Source of the DNA: Mycolicibacterium peregrinum
GTDB lineage: Bacteria > Actinomycetota > Actinomycetes > Mycobacteriales > Mycobacteriaceae
Direction of reading: 5' to 3'
Length of the DNA stretch: 64,000 nucleotides
Assembly (NCBI RefSeq): GCF_002102345.1
Contig: NZ_LQPP01000013.1
Location: forward strand, 281,279 to 345,278
The notes under the pieces were generated by a model, which was not told the DNA's origin, did not search any database, and was given only the letters and a program-made list of their open reading frames with translations. Of the stretch, positions 43,370 to 52,403 are shown one piece after another. How positions within the stretch are numbered: the first letter of the stretch is position 1; each line of letters starts with the position of its first letter. A program made the position numbers and the translations under genes.

Positions 43370-45207
43370 TCGAGCCGTGTGGTCCCACCGACGTTCCCAC
43401 CGACATCGACATCGACGCGATCCGGGAGAAGTACGCCGCCGAGCGGGCCAAGCGGCTGCGGCCTGAAGGTGCCGACCAGTACCTGGAACTGGAAGGCGAG
43501 TTCGCCGAGTTCTACGAGGTCGACCCGTATACGACAGTGACCGAACGGGATCCGATCGTCGAGGACGCCGACGTCGTCATCCTCGGCGGTGGTTTTGCGG
43601 GCCTGCTGGCCGGGGCGTACCTGAAGAAGGCGGGCGTCGAGGGTATCCGTGTCATCGAGATGGCCGGCGACTTCGGTGGCGTCTGGTACTGGAACCGCTT
43701 CCCGGGAATCCAGTGCGACAACGACGCCTACTGCTACATCCCGCTGCTCGAAGAACTCGACTTCATGCCGAGCAAGAAATTCGCAGACGGCGCCGAGATC
43801 TTCCAGCACTGCCGCAACATCGGCAAGCACTTCGGCCTGTACGACGGTGCCCTGTTCTCCACCCAGGTGCGCGACATGCGCTGGGACGATGCGACGCAGC
43901 GCTGGCAGATCAGCACCGACCGGGGAGACGACATCCGTGCCCGTTTCGTGGTGATGGCGCAGGGCTCCTACAACCGGCCGAAGCTCCCGGGCATCCCCGG
44001 CATCAAGGACTTCAAGGGACACGTATTCCATTCTGCACGCTGGGATTACGACTACACCGGCGGCGACGCCGACGGCGGCCTGCACAAGCTCGCCGACAAA
44101 CGCGTGGCCCTCGTCGGCACCGGCGCGACCGGTATCCAGTTGGTGCCGCACCTCGGCCGTGATGCCCAGGAGTTGTTCGTCTTCCAGCGGACCCCGTCGT
44201 CGGTTGACGCGCGTTCCAACCCGGCCACCGATCCGGCCTGGGCGGCGTCCCTGCAGCCGGGCTGGCAGGAGGAGCGCAAGCGCAACTTCCACAACTGGTC
44301 GCCGTTCGTCGGTGTGGTGTTCGGCGAACCAGACCTGGTGTGCGACTTCTGGACCGAGCTCGGGCGCAACCTGACCGCTCGGATCGCGGCGAGTGAGAAC
44401 CCCGCCGAAGTGACTATCGAGCAGATCATGGCGTTCCGCGAAGAAGAAGACTTCAAGATCATGGAGCGCCTGCGTCGGCTCGTCGGCGAGATCGTGCAGG
44501 ACCCCGCCACGGCTGAGGCACTGAAGCCGTATTACCGCTTCATGTGCAAGCGGCCGACGTCGAGCGAGCAGTACCTGGCCACCTTCAACCGCCCCAACGT
44601 GAAACTCGTCGATGTCTCGGCGTCCAAGGGTGTGGAACGCCTGACCGAGAAGGGAATCGTTGCCGACGGCGTCGAATACGAGGTCGACTGCGTCATTTTC
44701 GCGAGCGGTTTCGAGATCTCCACCGAGATCAGCCGCCGGTTCGCGATCGAGAGCATCGTGGGGCGTGACGGTCTGTCGTTGTTCGACTACTGGCAGAACG
44801 ACTACAAGACCCTGCACGGGATGACCAGCCGCGGATTCCCCAATCAGTTCTTCATGGGCTTCATCCAGGGCGGTGTGTCGGCCAACACCACGGCGATGTT
44901 CGAACAGCAGGCCAGGCACATCGCCTACATCATCGCCGAGGCGCAGAACCGGGGCGCCACCACGGTCGAGCCCAGCCAGGAGGGCCAGGACACGTGGGTC
45001 TCGACGGTCCGCGAACTGGCGATCGACAACTCGGCGTTCGAACTTTCCTGCACGCCCGGCTACTACAACAACGAGGGCCGCGGTGGTGCGGAACGTAACG
45101 GTGCCTTCCTGGGTGATTTCTACTCGCCGGGGTTCTACGCCTTCGATGAGCTGATCGCCGACTGGCGGGACAAGGGTGACCTCGAGGGATTAGAGCTCAC
45201 CTCATGA
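43366..45207 (+). CDS. Baeyer-Villiger monooxygenase (flavoprotein)
   Basis: A 613-residue FAD/NADPH monooxygenase. It has an FAD-binding ILGGGFAGLLAGAYL (about 71-85), the type I Baeyer-Villiger fingerprint FKGHVFHSARWD, an NADPH-binding VALVGTGATGIQLVPHL, and late motifs DCVIFASGFE and TSRGFPNQFFMGF. It would convert a ketone to an ester or lactone with O2. The N-terminal extension of about 60 residues resembles the ring-opening cyclopentadecanone/steroid BVMO group. It overlaps both neighbours by four bases. In context it would act on the ketone made by one of the SDRs and give a lactone for the propeller protein. Confidence 0.9.
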   Translation: MIEPCGPTDVPTDIDIDAIREKYAAERAKRLRPEGADQYLELEGEFAEFYEVDPYTTVTERDPIVEDADVVILGGGFAGLLAGAYLKKAGVEGIRVIEMAGDFGGVWYWNRFPGIQCDNDAYCYIPLLEELDFMPSKKFADGAEIFQHCRNIGKHFGLYDGALFSTQVRDMRWDDATQRWQISTDRGDDIRARFVVMAQGSYNRPKLPGIPGIKDFKGHVFHSARWDYDYTGGDADGGLHKLADKRVALVGTGATGIQLVPHLGRDAQELFVFQRTPSSVDARSNPATDPAWAASLQPGWQEERKRNFHNWSPFVGVVFGEPDLVCDFWTELGRNLTARIAASENPAEVTIEQIMAFREEEDFKIMERLRRLVGEIVQDPATAEALKPYYRFMCKRPTSSEQYLATFNRPNVKLVDVSASKGVERLTEKGIVADGVEYEVDCVIFASGFEISTEISRRFAIESIVGRDGLSLFDYWQNDYKTLHGMTSRGFPNQFFMGFIQGGVSANTTAMFEQQARHIAYIIAEAQNRGATTVEPSQEGQDTWVSTVRELAIDNSAFELSCTPGYYNNEGRGGAERNGAFLGDFYSPGFYAFDELIADWRDKGDLEGLELTS

Positions 45208-46046
45208 CCACGTCCACGGCCCTGCAGACCCGGGACATCAAGCCCCGCATCGGAACCGAGATCAGCGCCGACAAGACCACGCTGCTGTCCGGTGAGCATG
45301 CCGGCCGGATCCGGGAATTGCTCGAGCAGCGCGGGGTGCTGGTGTTCCCGCAGATCGGGTTCAGCGACGACGAGCAGATCGCGTTCACCGAGACTCTCGG
45401 CACGTTCGCTCCCGAGCACCAAGGCGAGAAGCTCTACAAAGTCTCCCTGGACACCGAGGTGAACAAGCGGGCCGACTACCTGAAGGGCTCCCTCTACTGG
45501 CACATCGACGGCACCATGAACGAAGTGCCGATCCTGGCGTCGCTGCTGCAGAGCGTGGCGCTCGGCAACCCGGAGGAAGGCGACACCGAGTTCTGCAACA
45601 CCTACGCCGCCTACGACGACCTGTCCGACGAGGACAAGGCCGACATCGAGGGCATGCGGGTGATGCATTCGGCGTGGAACACGCTGTTCTATTACGACCC
45701 GGAACCCACGGCAAAAGCCTTGCGCCGCATGATGGCGATCGGTGACCGGGAGCTGCCGTTGGTGTGGACCCATCAGTCCGGTCGCAAGTCGTTGGTACTG
45801 GGCGCCACCGCCCGGCACATCGTCGACGCCGACGGCCCGATCGACTTCCGCAAGAGCGCCGAACTGCTGGTGCGGCTGCGGGATTGGGCCACCCAGCCTG
45901 ACTTCACCTACCGGCACAAATGGACCGTCGGTGACCTGGTGATCTGGGACAACACCGGAACCATGCACCGGGCCACACCGTATGATCCGACATCGGGCCG
46001 GCTGCTGCAGCGGACCAAGCTCGAGGGCGAGGAGCCCTTCGCTTGA
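45204..46046 (+). CDS. TauD/TfdA-family alpha-ketoglutarate dioxygenase
   Basis: A 280-residue Fe(II)/2-oxoglutarate oxygenase. The iron triad is His100-x-Asp102 (YWHIDGTMNEVP) and His255 (TGTMHRATPYDP); Arg266 or Arg270 (GRLLQRTKLEG) would bind 2-oxoglutarate. N-terminal QRGVLVFPQIGFSDDEQIAF is typical. It hydroxylates an unactivated carbon, so with the Rieske and flavin enzymes this operon has three different oxygenase chemistries. It overlaps the BVMO by four bases, and the next SDR start (TTG) overlaps its stop. Confidence 0.88.
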   Translation: MTTSTALQTRDIKPRIGTEISADKTTLLSGEHAGRIRELLEQRGVLVFPQIGFSDDEQIAFTETLGTFAPEHQGEKLYKVSLDTEVNKRADYLKGSLYWHIDGTMNEVPILASLLQSVALGNPEEGDTEFCNTYAAYDDLSDEDKADIEGMRVMHSAWNTLFYYDPEPTAKALRRMMAIGDRELPLVWTHQSGRKSLVLGATARHIVDADGPIDFRKSAELLVRLRDWATQPDFTYRHKWTVGDLVIWDNTGTMHRATPYDPTSGRLLQRTKLEGEEPFA

Positions 46047-46963
46047 GCACTCTGAGATTCGACGATCGCGTCGCCGTCATCACCGGCGCCGGCCGGGGGC
46101 TGGGCCGCGAATATGCCCTGCTCTTGGCTTCGAAAGGCGCGAAGGTCGTCGTCAACGATCCTGGTGGCAGCCTCACCGGGGATGGCGCCGACACCGCACC
46201 GGCGCAGCAGGTGGCCGACGAAATCGTCTCGGCCGGTGGAGAAGCCATTGCCGTCACCGATTCGGTGGCCACCGCTGAAGGCGGTCAGGCCATCATCGAT
46301 GCGGCCGTCGAGCGCTTCGGCCGCATCGACATCCTGATCCACAACGCCGGCACGGTGCGCCGCGCGTCGCTCAAAGAGATGAGCTACGACGATTTTGACG
46401 CCGTGCTCGACGTGCACCTGCGCGGCGCGTTCCACGTTGTGCGCCCGGTTTTTCCGCTCATGTCCCAGGCCGGGTATGGCCGCGTGGTGCTGACCTCGTC
46501 GATCGGCGGGCTGTACGGCAACCATCAGGTGGCCAACTACGCTGCGGCCAAGGCTGGGATCCTCGGGCTCTGCAATGTAGTGGCACTGGAAGGTGCCGCC
46601 GAGGGTGTGTTGTGCAATGCGATCGTTCCGGGCGCGGTGACCCGAATGGCCGAGGGCCTGGACACCTCGGCGTACCCGCCGATGGGTGCCGACCTTGTGG
46701 CCCCGGCCGTGGGCTGGCTGGCGCACGAATCCTGTTCGGTTACCGGCGAATTCTTCGTCGCGATCGCCGGGCGGATCGCCCGCGCCGTCGTCGCCGAATC
46801 GCCGGGGGTGTACCAGCCGTCGTGGACTGTGGAAGAGGTCGGTGAGCAGATGGACCACATCCGCGACGCGAGCGAACCGGTGATCTTCCCGGTCGTTCCC
46901 GACGGGCACGCCGACCACATTCGCTACAGCTTCGGACGCGCAGCAGAGGGAGCCCGATCATGA
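46043..46963 (+). CDS. SDR, MFE-2/17-beta-HSD4-like hydroxyacyl dehydrogenase
   Basis: A 306-residue SDR of the group related to the dehydrogenase unit of peroxisomal multifunctional enzyme 2: VAVITGAGRGLGREYALLLA, KVVVNDPGGSLTGDG, IHNAGTVRRASLKEMSYDDF, SSIGGLYGNHQVANYAAAK with Ser, Tyr and Lys, and an extra C-terminal part to IRYSFGRAAEGARS. This group usually oxidises 3-hydroxyacyl-CoA, fitting beta-oxidation of the ring-opened product. It starts at TTG 46043, overlapping the TauD stop, and overlaps the CaiB gene by four bases. Confidence 0.85.
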   Translation: MSTLRFDDRVAVITGAGRGLGREYALLLASKGAKVVVNDPGGSLTGDGADTAPAQQVADEIVSAGGEAIAVTDSVATAEGGQAIIDAAVERFGRIDILIHNAGTVRRASLKEMSYDDFDAVLDVHLRGAFHVVRPVFPLMSQAGYGRVVLTSSIGGLYGNHQVANYAAAKAGILGLCNVVALEGAAEGVLCNAIVPGAVTRMAEGLDTSAYPPMGADLVAPAVGWLAHESCSVTGEFFVAIAGRIARAVVAESPGVYQPSWTVEEVGEQMDHIRDASEPVIFPVVPDGHADHIRYSFGRAAEGARS

Positions 46964-48099
46964 GAACCGGTCCGTTGAAAGGGGTTCGGGTCGTCGACCT
47001 CACCGCCATGGTGATGGGGCCGTACTGCACGCAGATCATGGCCGACATGGGTGCCGACGTGATCAAGGTCGAGACGCCGGCGGGGGACAACACCCGATAC
47101 ATCTCGGTGGGGCCGGCCCCCGGCATGAGCGGGGTGTTCGTCAATGTCAACCGTGGCAAGCGCAGTGTGGTGCTGGATCTGCGGTCGGAGCAGGGCAAGG
47201 CGGACCTGCGGGCGCTGATCGCCGACGCCGATGTGTTCATCCACTCGATGCGGGCCAAGGCCATCACCAAGCTCGGCTTCGGTTACGACGACGTGGCCGC
47301 GATCAACCCGGGCATCGTCTATACGAACTGCTACGGGTACGGCCGGCGCGGCCCGGATGCCGACCGGCCCGCCTATGACGACACCATCCAGGCCGAGTGC
47401 GGATTGCCTGCGGTGCAACAGCAATTGACCGGTGAGGCGTCCTACGTCGGCACGATCATGGCCGACAAGGTGGCCGGGCTGACCGCCCTGTATGCGACGA
47501 CGATGGCGCTGTTCCACCGGGAGCGCACCGGCGAGGGCCAGGAGGTGGAGGTCAGCATGTTCGAGACCATGGCCTCCTTCATGCTGGTCGAACATGCCAA
47601 CGGCGCCATGTTCGACCCTCCGCTGGGTCCTGCGGTGTACCCCCGGGCGGTCACCCCGAATCGCAGGCCGTATGAGACCAAGGACGGTCACATCGCGGCG
47701 CTGATCTACAACGACAAGCATTGGAATGCGTTCATCGAACGGATTCAACCGGCCTGGGACAGCCACGAATACGCGACTCTGGAGCAGCGCGCTCGTCAGA
47801 TCGACACGGTGTACGGGCTGCTGGCAGGCACTCTCAAGGAGCGCACCACCGCGGAGTGGCTGGACCTGTTCGCGGAGTTGGAGATTCCGGCGGCTCCGAT
47901 GCTCACGCCGGATGAGCTCTTCGACAACGAGCATCTCAACGCGGTCGGACTGTTCGAAACCGTCGACACCCCGCACGGCCGGGTGCGCATGCCCGGTGTG
48001 CCCACGTGGTTCTCCCGTACCCCGGGACACGTCGCCGGGTATGCACCGGAACTGGGCGCGGACACCGCCGAGGTGCTCGCTGAACTCGGTCCGCGATAG
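46960..48099 (+). CDS. CaiB/BaiF-type (class III) CoA-transferase
   Basis: A 379-residue class III CoA-transferase. The N-terminal VRVVDLTAMVMGPYCTQIMA, LGADVIKVE-like MGADVIKVETPAGDNTR, NRGKRSVVLDLRSEQGK and the Asp-containing DRPAYDDTIQAECG (catalytic Asp region) are diagnostic. It would move CoA from one acyl-CoA (for example succinyl-CoA or a pathway end product) to a new acid, or act as a racemase in the alternative branch. The start overlaps the SDR stop (ATGA). Together with two ligases in the opposite operon, it gives a third route of CoA activation. Confidence 0.87.
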   Translation: MRTGPLKGVRVVDLTAMVMGPYCTQIMADMGADVIKVETPAGDNTRYISVGPAPGMSGVFVNVNRGKRSVVLDLRSEQGKADLRALIADADVFIHSMRAKAITKLGFGYDDVAAINPGIVYTNCYGYGRRGPDADRPAYDDTIQAECGLPAVQQQLTGEASYVGTIMADKVAGLTALYATTMALFHRERTGEGQEVEVSMFETMASFMLVEHANGAMFDPPLGPAVYPRAVTPNRRPYETKDGHIAALIYNDKHWNAFIERIQPAWDSHEYATLEQRARQIDTVYGLLAGTLKERTTAEWLDLFAELEIPAAPMLTPDELFDNEHLNAVGLFETVDTPHGRVRMPGVPTWFSRTPGHVAGYAPELGADTAEVLAELGPR

Positions 48100-48110
48100 A
48101 AAGGCCAGGA

Positions 48111-49265
48111 GTGGATTTCGACTTTGGTGAGGCGGCCGACACGCTGCGCGGTGAGCTGCGGGAGCTGATCGCCGACCACGTGCCCGCCGACTTTCTCGGC
48201 GCGTTCACCGACGACCCCGCCGATCTTGCGGTGGCCCAGCAGTTCTGCCGGACGCTGGCGCAGCAGCACCTGCTGTGCATGTCGTGGCCGAAGGAGTTCG
48301 GCGGCGGCGACGCCTCGGTGTGGGAGCAGACCGTGGTGCGCGAGGAGATGTGGGCGCACCACGAACCACGCGGAGCCCAGTACATGGGCGTCAACTGGGT
48401 CGGACCGATCATCATGCGGCACGGCACCGAAGAACAGCAGCGCAGACATCTCCCGCCGATCGCCAACGGCGAAGTGATCTGGTGCCAGGGCTTTTCCGAG
48501 CCAGAGGCCGGCTCCGATCTGGCCTCGCTGCGCACCTTCGCCCGCCGGGAGGACGACGGCTGGCGCGTCAACGGCCAGAAGATCTGGACCTCGTACGCCA
48601 CCATGGCGCAGTGGATCTTCCTGCTGGCTCGCACCTCCAAGGGTGAGAAGAAACAAAACGGCATGACGATCTTCCTGGTGCCGATGGATTCCCCGGGGAT
48701 CACGGTGCGTCCGATCCGCACGATGATGGGCCCGCACCATCTCAACGAGGTGTTCTTCGACGACCTCAAGGTCACCGAAGACGATGTGTTGGGCACCGTG
48801 GATCAGGGCTGGTCGATCGTGCAGGACGTGGTGTCCTTCGAGCGCGTCGGTATCGCCCGCTACGCGCGTTGTGAGCGGTTGCTGCAGACCGCACCCGAGG
48901 TCCTCGGCGACGCCTGGGAGCAACTGCCCGCCGAGCTGCGGGGCCGGTGGACCCGGATGCTCACGCACTGCCGCCGGGCCCGTTTGATGGCCTACCGGGT
49001 GGTGTCGATGCAGGCCACCGGGCGGGTGAATCCCGGTGACTCCGCGGCATATCGGATCGCGGTCACCAGGCTGGATCAGGAGAGTGCCGAGGTGCTCATG
49101 GAGATAGCGGCCGCGCTGCCGCGGGGTGAGGACAGCCGCATCGAATACTTCCGTGCCGAGGTCGAGGACCACTGGCGGTACTCGCAGGCATCCACGGTGT
49201 CCTCGGGCAGCATCGAGATGCAGCGCATCCTGCTGTCGCGCACCATGCTGGCCGGAAAGGCGTGA
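48111..49265 (+). CDS. Acyl-CoA dehydrogenase, large subunit (pair 1)
   Basis: A 384-residue FadE-type protein from GTG 48111. FAD-site motifs WCQGFSEPEAGSDLASLRT and WTSYATMAQW are clear. Near the C-terminus, where MCAD has the catalytic Glu (YEGT), this protein reads SSGSIEMQRILLSR with Ser at that place. It is followed, with a four-base overlap, by a short FadE-like gene. In actinobacterial steroid pathways such adjacent pairs form alpha2-beta2 enzymes in which one partner gives FAD contacts and the other the base. I infer that arrangement here. Confidence 0.85.
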   Translation: MDFDFGEAADTLRGELRELIADHVPADFLGAFTDDPADLAVAQQFCRTLAQQHLLCMSWPKEFGGGDASVWEQTVVREEMWAHHEPRGAQYMGVNWVGPIIMRHGTEEQQRRHLPPIANGEVIWCQGFSEPEAGSDLASLRTFARREDDGWRVNGQKIWTSYATMAQWIFLLARTSKGEKKQNGMTIFLVPMDSPGITVRPIRTMMGPHHLNEVFFDDLKVTEDDVLGTVDQGWSIVQDVVSFERVGIARYARCERLLQTAPEVLGDAWEQLPAELRGRWTRMLTHCRRARLMAYRVVSMQATGRVNPGDSAAYRIAVTRLDQESAEVLMEIAAALPRGEDSRIEYFRAEVEDHWRYSQASTVSSGSIEMQRILLSRTMLAGKA

Positions 49266-50194
49266 CGGCGGTGATTCTCGATCTCAGCGATGACGCCAAA
49301 GAATATGGCCGCCAGGCTCTCAAGGCGTTCGAAGCCGCCGGCGGCGATCAGCTGCTGGCTCAGGCCGACGCCAAACCTGGTACCCGCGCCGGCTTGATCA
49401 CCCCCGTGCTGGAAAGCCTCGGTGCCTTCGAGTTGGAGCCGCGCACCGATGCGGACTCGTTGGAGGCCGCGGCTGCCCTGTGCCGCAGTGCGGGCTATTG
49501 GGCGCTGCCCTATCCGGTGGCCGAGCGGCTTTCGCGCCCGGCGACCCTCGACGTCGACGGTCTGGTCATCGTCGATCCCGACGCGCCCGAGGCGGCGCTG
49601 CAGGGTCTGGACAACCGTTGGGTCACTGTCACATTGGATGGTCGGCGCAGCATGGTGACCAAGACGGGTGTGTCGGGTCCGTCGTTCGCCACCGCGCTGG
49701 AACTGACGGCGCTGGACGACGCGGGCATCGCAGATGTCGCCCTGGCCCTGGTGCTGCCGTCGTGGACGCTGCTCGGCATGCTGGACCGGGCCATCGACCT
49801 GACCATCGCGCATGTCAGTCTGCGCAAGCAGTTCGGCCAGCCGCTGTCGGCCTTCCAGAGTGTGCAGTTCCAGCTGACCGACGCCGAAGTGGAGCGCAGC
49901 GGTGTCGACATGCTGGCCAAACACGCGCTGTGGAGCCTGGGCATCCACCCCGCAGACGAGGCGATCAACGATGCGCTGGCTCTGCGACTGGCCACGATCG
50001 AGGCGGCCGAGGTGGTGTTCCGGGTGTGCCATCAACTGCACGGCGCTGTCGGGTTCTGCGACGAGACCGTACTGTCCTGGCTGTCTCGCTACAGCCAGCC
50101 GTTGCGCCGCTTGCCATTCGGGGTGTCCAAGACCCGCGATACCCTCACCGCCCGGCTCGGCCGGCGCGGACTCACCGGGTTGTTCTCGTCATGA
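49262..50194 (+). CDS. Acyl-CoA dehydrogenase, small subunit (pair 1)
   Basis: A 310-residue FadE-like protein, shorter than usual (about 380). The N-terminal half is weakly conserved; the C-terminal helical part carries HVSLRKQFGQPLSAFQSVQF and HGAVGFCDETVLSWLSR, where the Glu after Asp may be the base that its partner lacks. It starts at GTG 49262 inside the stop of the large subunit gene and itself overlaps the next gene by four bases. It likely forms a heterotetramer with the preceding product. Confidence 0.82.
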   Translation: MTAVILDLSDDAKEYGRQALKAFEAAGGDQLLAQADAKPGTRAGLITPVLESLGAFELEPRTDADSLEAAAALCRSAGYWALPYPVAERLSRPATLDVDGLVIVDPDAPEAALQGLDNRWVTVTLDGRRSMVTKTGVSGPSFATALELTALDDAGIADVALALVLPSWTLLGMLDRAIDLTIAHVSLRKQFGQPLSAFQSVQFQLTDAEVERSGVDMLAKHALWSLGIHPADEAINDALALRLATIEAAEVVFRVCHQLHGAVGFCDETVLSWLSRYSQPLRRLPFGVSKTRDTLTARLGRRGLTGLFSS

Positions 50195-51354
50195 CCGACC
50201 TCGACGATTTCCGCGCCACCGTAAAGGACTGGTGCGCACACCACGTCCCGAAAGACTGGCGCCCGAACCAGACCGGCGTCGGTGACGACGAGTTCGTGTC
50301 CTTCCAGAAGTCGTGGTTCGCCGAGCTGCACACCGCCGGGTATGCCGTGCCGCACTGGCCGGCCGAATGGGGCGGCGGCATGCCCGTGCCTCAGCAGATC
50401 GTGCTGTACCAGGAACTGGCCGCCCACGATGCGCCCCGCCTGGTGCTGGCGTTCGTCGGGATCCACCATGCTGCTTCCACGCTGCTGGCCGCGGGCACCG
50501 ACGCGCAGCGCAGGAGACACCTGCCCGCCATCCTCGACGGTGAGATCTGGGTACAGGGGTTCTCCGAGCCGGAAGCCGGATCCGATCTCGCGGCGTTACG
50601 CACCACGGCCAGAGCTGACGGCGACAACTTCATCGTCAACGGCCAGAAGCTGTGGGCCAGTGGCGCGATGCACGCCGACTGGTGCCTGTTGCTGGCCCGC
50701 ACCGATCCGGACGCACCCAAGCGGCACGGCATCTCGTATTTCCTGATGGACATGACCACCCCCGGCATCGATGTACGTCCGACCCGAAACGCGGTGGGGG
50801 ATTCGCACTTCTGCGAGATCTTCCTCAACGACGTGGCAGTGCCCGCGGCCAACCTGATCGGCCCGGTGAACAAGGGCTGGCAGGTCGCCCAGGCCACCCT
50901 CGGTGCTGAACGTGGCATGACCATGCTGGAACTGTCCGAACGCCTGGGCAATGCGGGTTTCACCTGGCTGCTGGAGGCTGCGCCGACAGACGATCCGGTG
51001 GTGGCAGACCGGTTGGCGCAGTTCGAGATCGAGCTGACCGGCCTGCGGGGGCTGTGCCGGGATCTGGTGGAGCGCACCGAGGCAGGCAAGGCCGGACCGG
51101 CCGACGCTTCGATCGTCAAGCTCTACTACAGCGAACTGTTGCAGCGGATGACGGGTTTCGGTGCGGAGCTCGGTGGCCTGGCCGCCCACACCGTGCTGAC
51201 CAAACCGGCTTCCAGCGGGTGGGAGTCGGGATCCTGGATGCTCGATTTCATCGGATCGTGGGAATGGACCATCCCCGGCGGCGCCAGCGAGATCCAGCGC
51301 ACCATCATCGGTGAGCGCGGTCTGGGCCTGCCACGAGAACCGAGTGCGGTGTGA
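50191..51354 (+). CDS. Acyl-CoA dehydrogenase, large subunit (pair 2)
   Basis: A 387-residue FadE. FAD motifs are WVQGFSEPEAGSDLAALRT and LWASGAMHADW; the C-terminal motif is IPGGASEIQRTIIGERGLGL, with Gly where MCAD has catalytic Glu. The ATG at 50191 (MTDLDDFRATVKDWCAHHVP) overlaps the previous stop; a far longer reading back to 49480 is out-of-frame shadow of the small subunit gene. It pairs by overlap with the next, shorter gene, repeating the large-small order of pair 1. Confidence 0.87.
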   Translation: MTDLDDFRATVKDWCAHHVPKDWRPNQTGVGDDEFVSFQKSWFAELHTAGYAVPHWPAEWGGGMPVPQQIVLYQELAAHDAPRLVLAFVGIHHAASTLLAAGTDAQRRRHLPAILDGEIWVQGFSEPEAGSDLAALRTTARADGDNFIVNGQKLWASGAMHADWCLLLARTDPDAPKRHGISYFLMDMTTPGIDVRPTRNAVGDSHFCEIFLNDVAVPAANLIGPVNKGWQVAQATLGAERGMTMLELSERLGNAGFTWLLEAAPTDDPVVADRLAQFEIELTGLRGLCRDLVERTEAGKAGPADASIVKLYYSELLQRMTGFGAELGGLAAHTVLTKPASSGWESGSWMLDFIGSWEWTIPGGASEIQRTIIGERGLGLPREPSAV

Positions 51355-52397
51355 TGAGCGAAGTTCCTGATTTTGCGGCGATCCACGACGAGCTGCGTTC
51401 GGTAGCAGCCGGTCTGCTGGCCAAGGACACCATCGACTGGCCGCTGCTGGTCTCGGCAGGCTGGATCGGGCTGGATGCGCCGGAGGTTGCCGGTGGTGCC
51501 GGCGCCACGTTCGCCGAGGTCGCGGTGATCTGCGAGGAGCTCGGCCGAGCCGCCGCGGCCACCGGTTACCTGGGTGGTGCGGTGCTGGCCATCGGTGCCC
51601 TGAATGCGCTGCACCCCAATGAATCGCGCGACGCACTGCTCAAGGCAGTGGTGTCCGGAAGTATCCGGACCGCGATCGCGCTGCCCGGCGCAGGCGATCC
51701 GGCGCCCTTCGAATTGGCCACTACCAGGCTGGGCTGGCGCATCCATGGCGGTGCCGCGTTTGTGCCGGACGCCGCCGGAGCCCAGCAGCTGCTTCTGCCT
51801 GCCCGTGACGCCGACGGCGTTGCGGTGCTTGTCGACGTGGCCGCCGAGTCACCCGGTCTCACGGTCACCGAGCAACCGGTGCTCGACGAGACTCGCAGGC
51901 TCGCCACCGTGACGGCCGAGGGAGTCGAGGTCGACGAGGACGCGGTCTGGCAATTCGACGGTGATTCCGACTCCGGCTTGGATGCGCTCACCGACCGGGC
52001 CGCGCTCGCGGTGGCCTGCGACAGTCTCGGTATCGCCCAGGCCATGCTCGATATCACGGTGTCCTACACCGGCGTTCGCCAACAGTTCGGCCGTCCGATC
52101 GGCTCGTTCCAGGCCGTCAAGCACGCCTGCGCCGACATGCTGGTGCAGATCTCGGTGGCCAGACAGCTTGTCGGGGCCGCCATCGCCTCACCCGATCCCC
52201 GCGCGGTTTCCATGGCCAAGGCGTACACGACCGAGGCCGCTGTCGAGGTGGCCGGCAAGGCCATGCAGTTGCACGGCGGCATCGGCTACACCTGGGAGAG
52301 CGGATTGCACGTCTATCTCAAGCGCGCCGCGCTCAACCGTTCGCTCTACGGCTCGCCTGCCGAGCACCGCGCCAGAATCTCCGCGCGCTACCGGTAG
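51354..52397 (+). CDS. Acyl-CoA dehydrogenase, small subunit (pair 2)
   Basis: A 347-residue FadE-like protein. It has AEVAVICEELGRAAAATGYL early, TVSYTGVRQQFGRPIGSFQA and HGGIGYTWESGLHVYLKRAA late. The Glu in GYTWE is the residue that serves as catalytic base in several heteromeric mycobacterial enzymes, as I recall from the ChsE group, and is absent from the large partner. Start ATG 51354 shares one base with the preceding stop (TGATG); GTG 51351 is possible. Last gene of the plus operon, followed by a family B palindrome. Confidence 0.83.
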   Translation: MSEVPDFAAIHDELRSVAAGLLAKDTIDWPLLVSAGWIGLDAPEVAGGAGATFAEVAVICEELGRAAAATGYLGGAVLAIGALNALHPNESRDALLKAVVSGSIRTAIALPGAGDPAPFELATTRLGWRIHGGAAFVPDAAGAQQLLLPARDADGVAVLVDVAAESPGLTVTEQPVLDETRRLATVTAEGVEVDEDAVWQFDGDSDSGLDALTDRAALAVACDSLGIAQAMLDITVSYTGVRQQFGRPIGSFQAVKHACADMLVQISVARQLVGAAIASPDPRAVSMAKAYTTEAAVEVAGKAMQLHGGIGYTWESGLHVYLKRAALNRSLYGSPAEHRARISARYR

Positions 52398-52403
52398 TTC
52401 CTG

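Noticed and set aside
49480..50190. Upstream extension of the second large acyl-CoA dehydrogenase frame
   Set aside because: The extension is an out-of-frame reading of the small subunit gene; the true N-terminus MTDLDDFRATVKDW starts at 50191.
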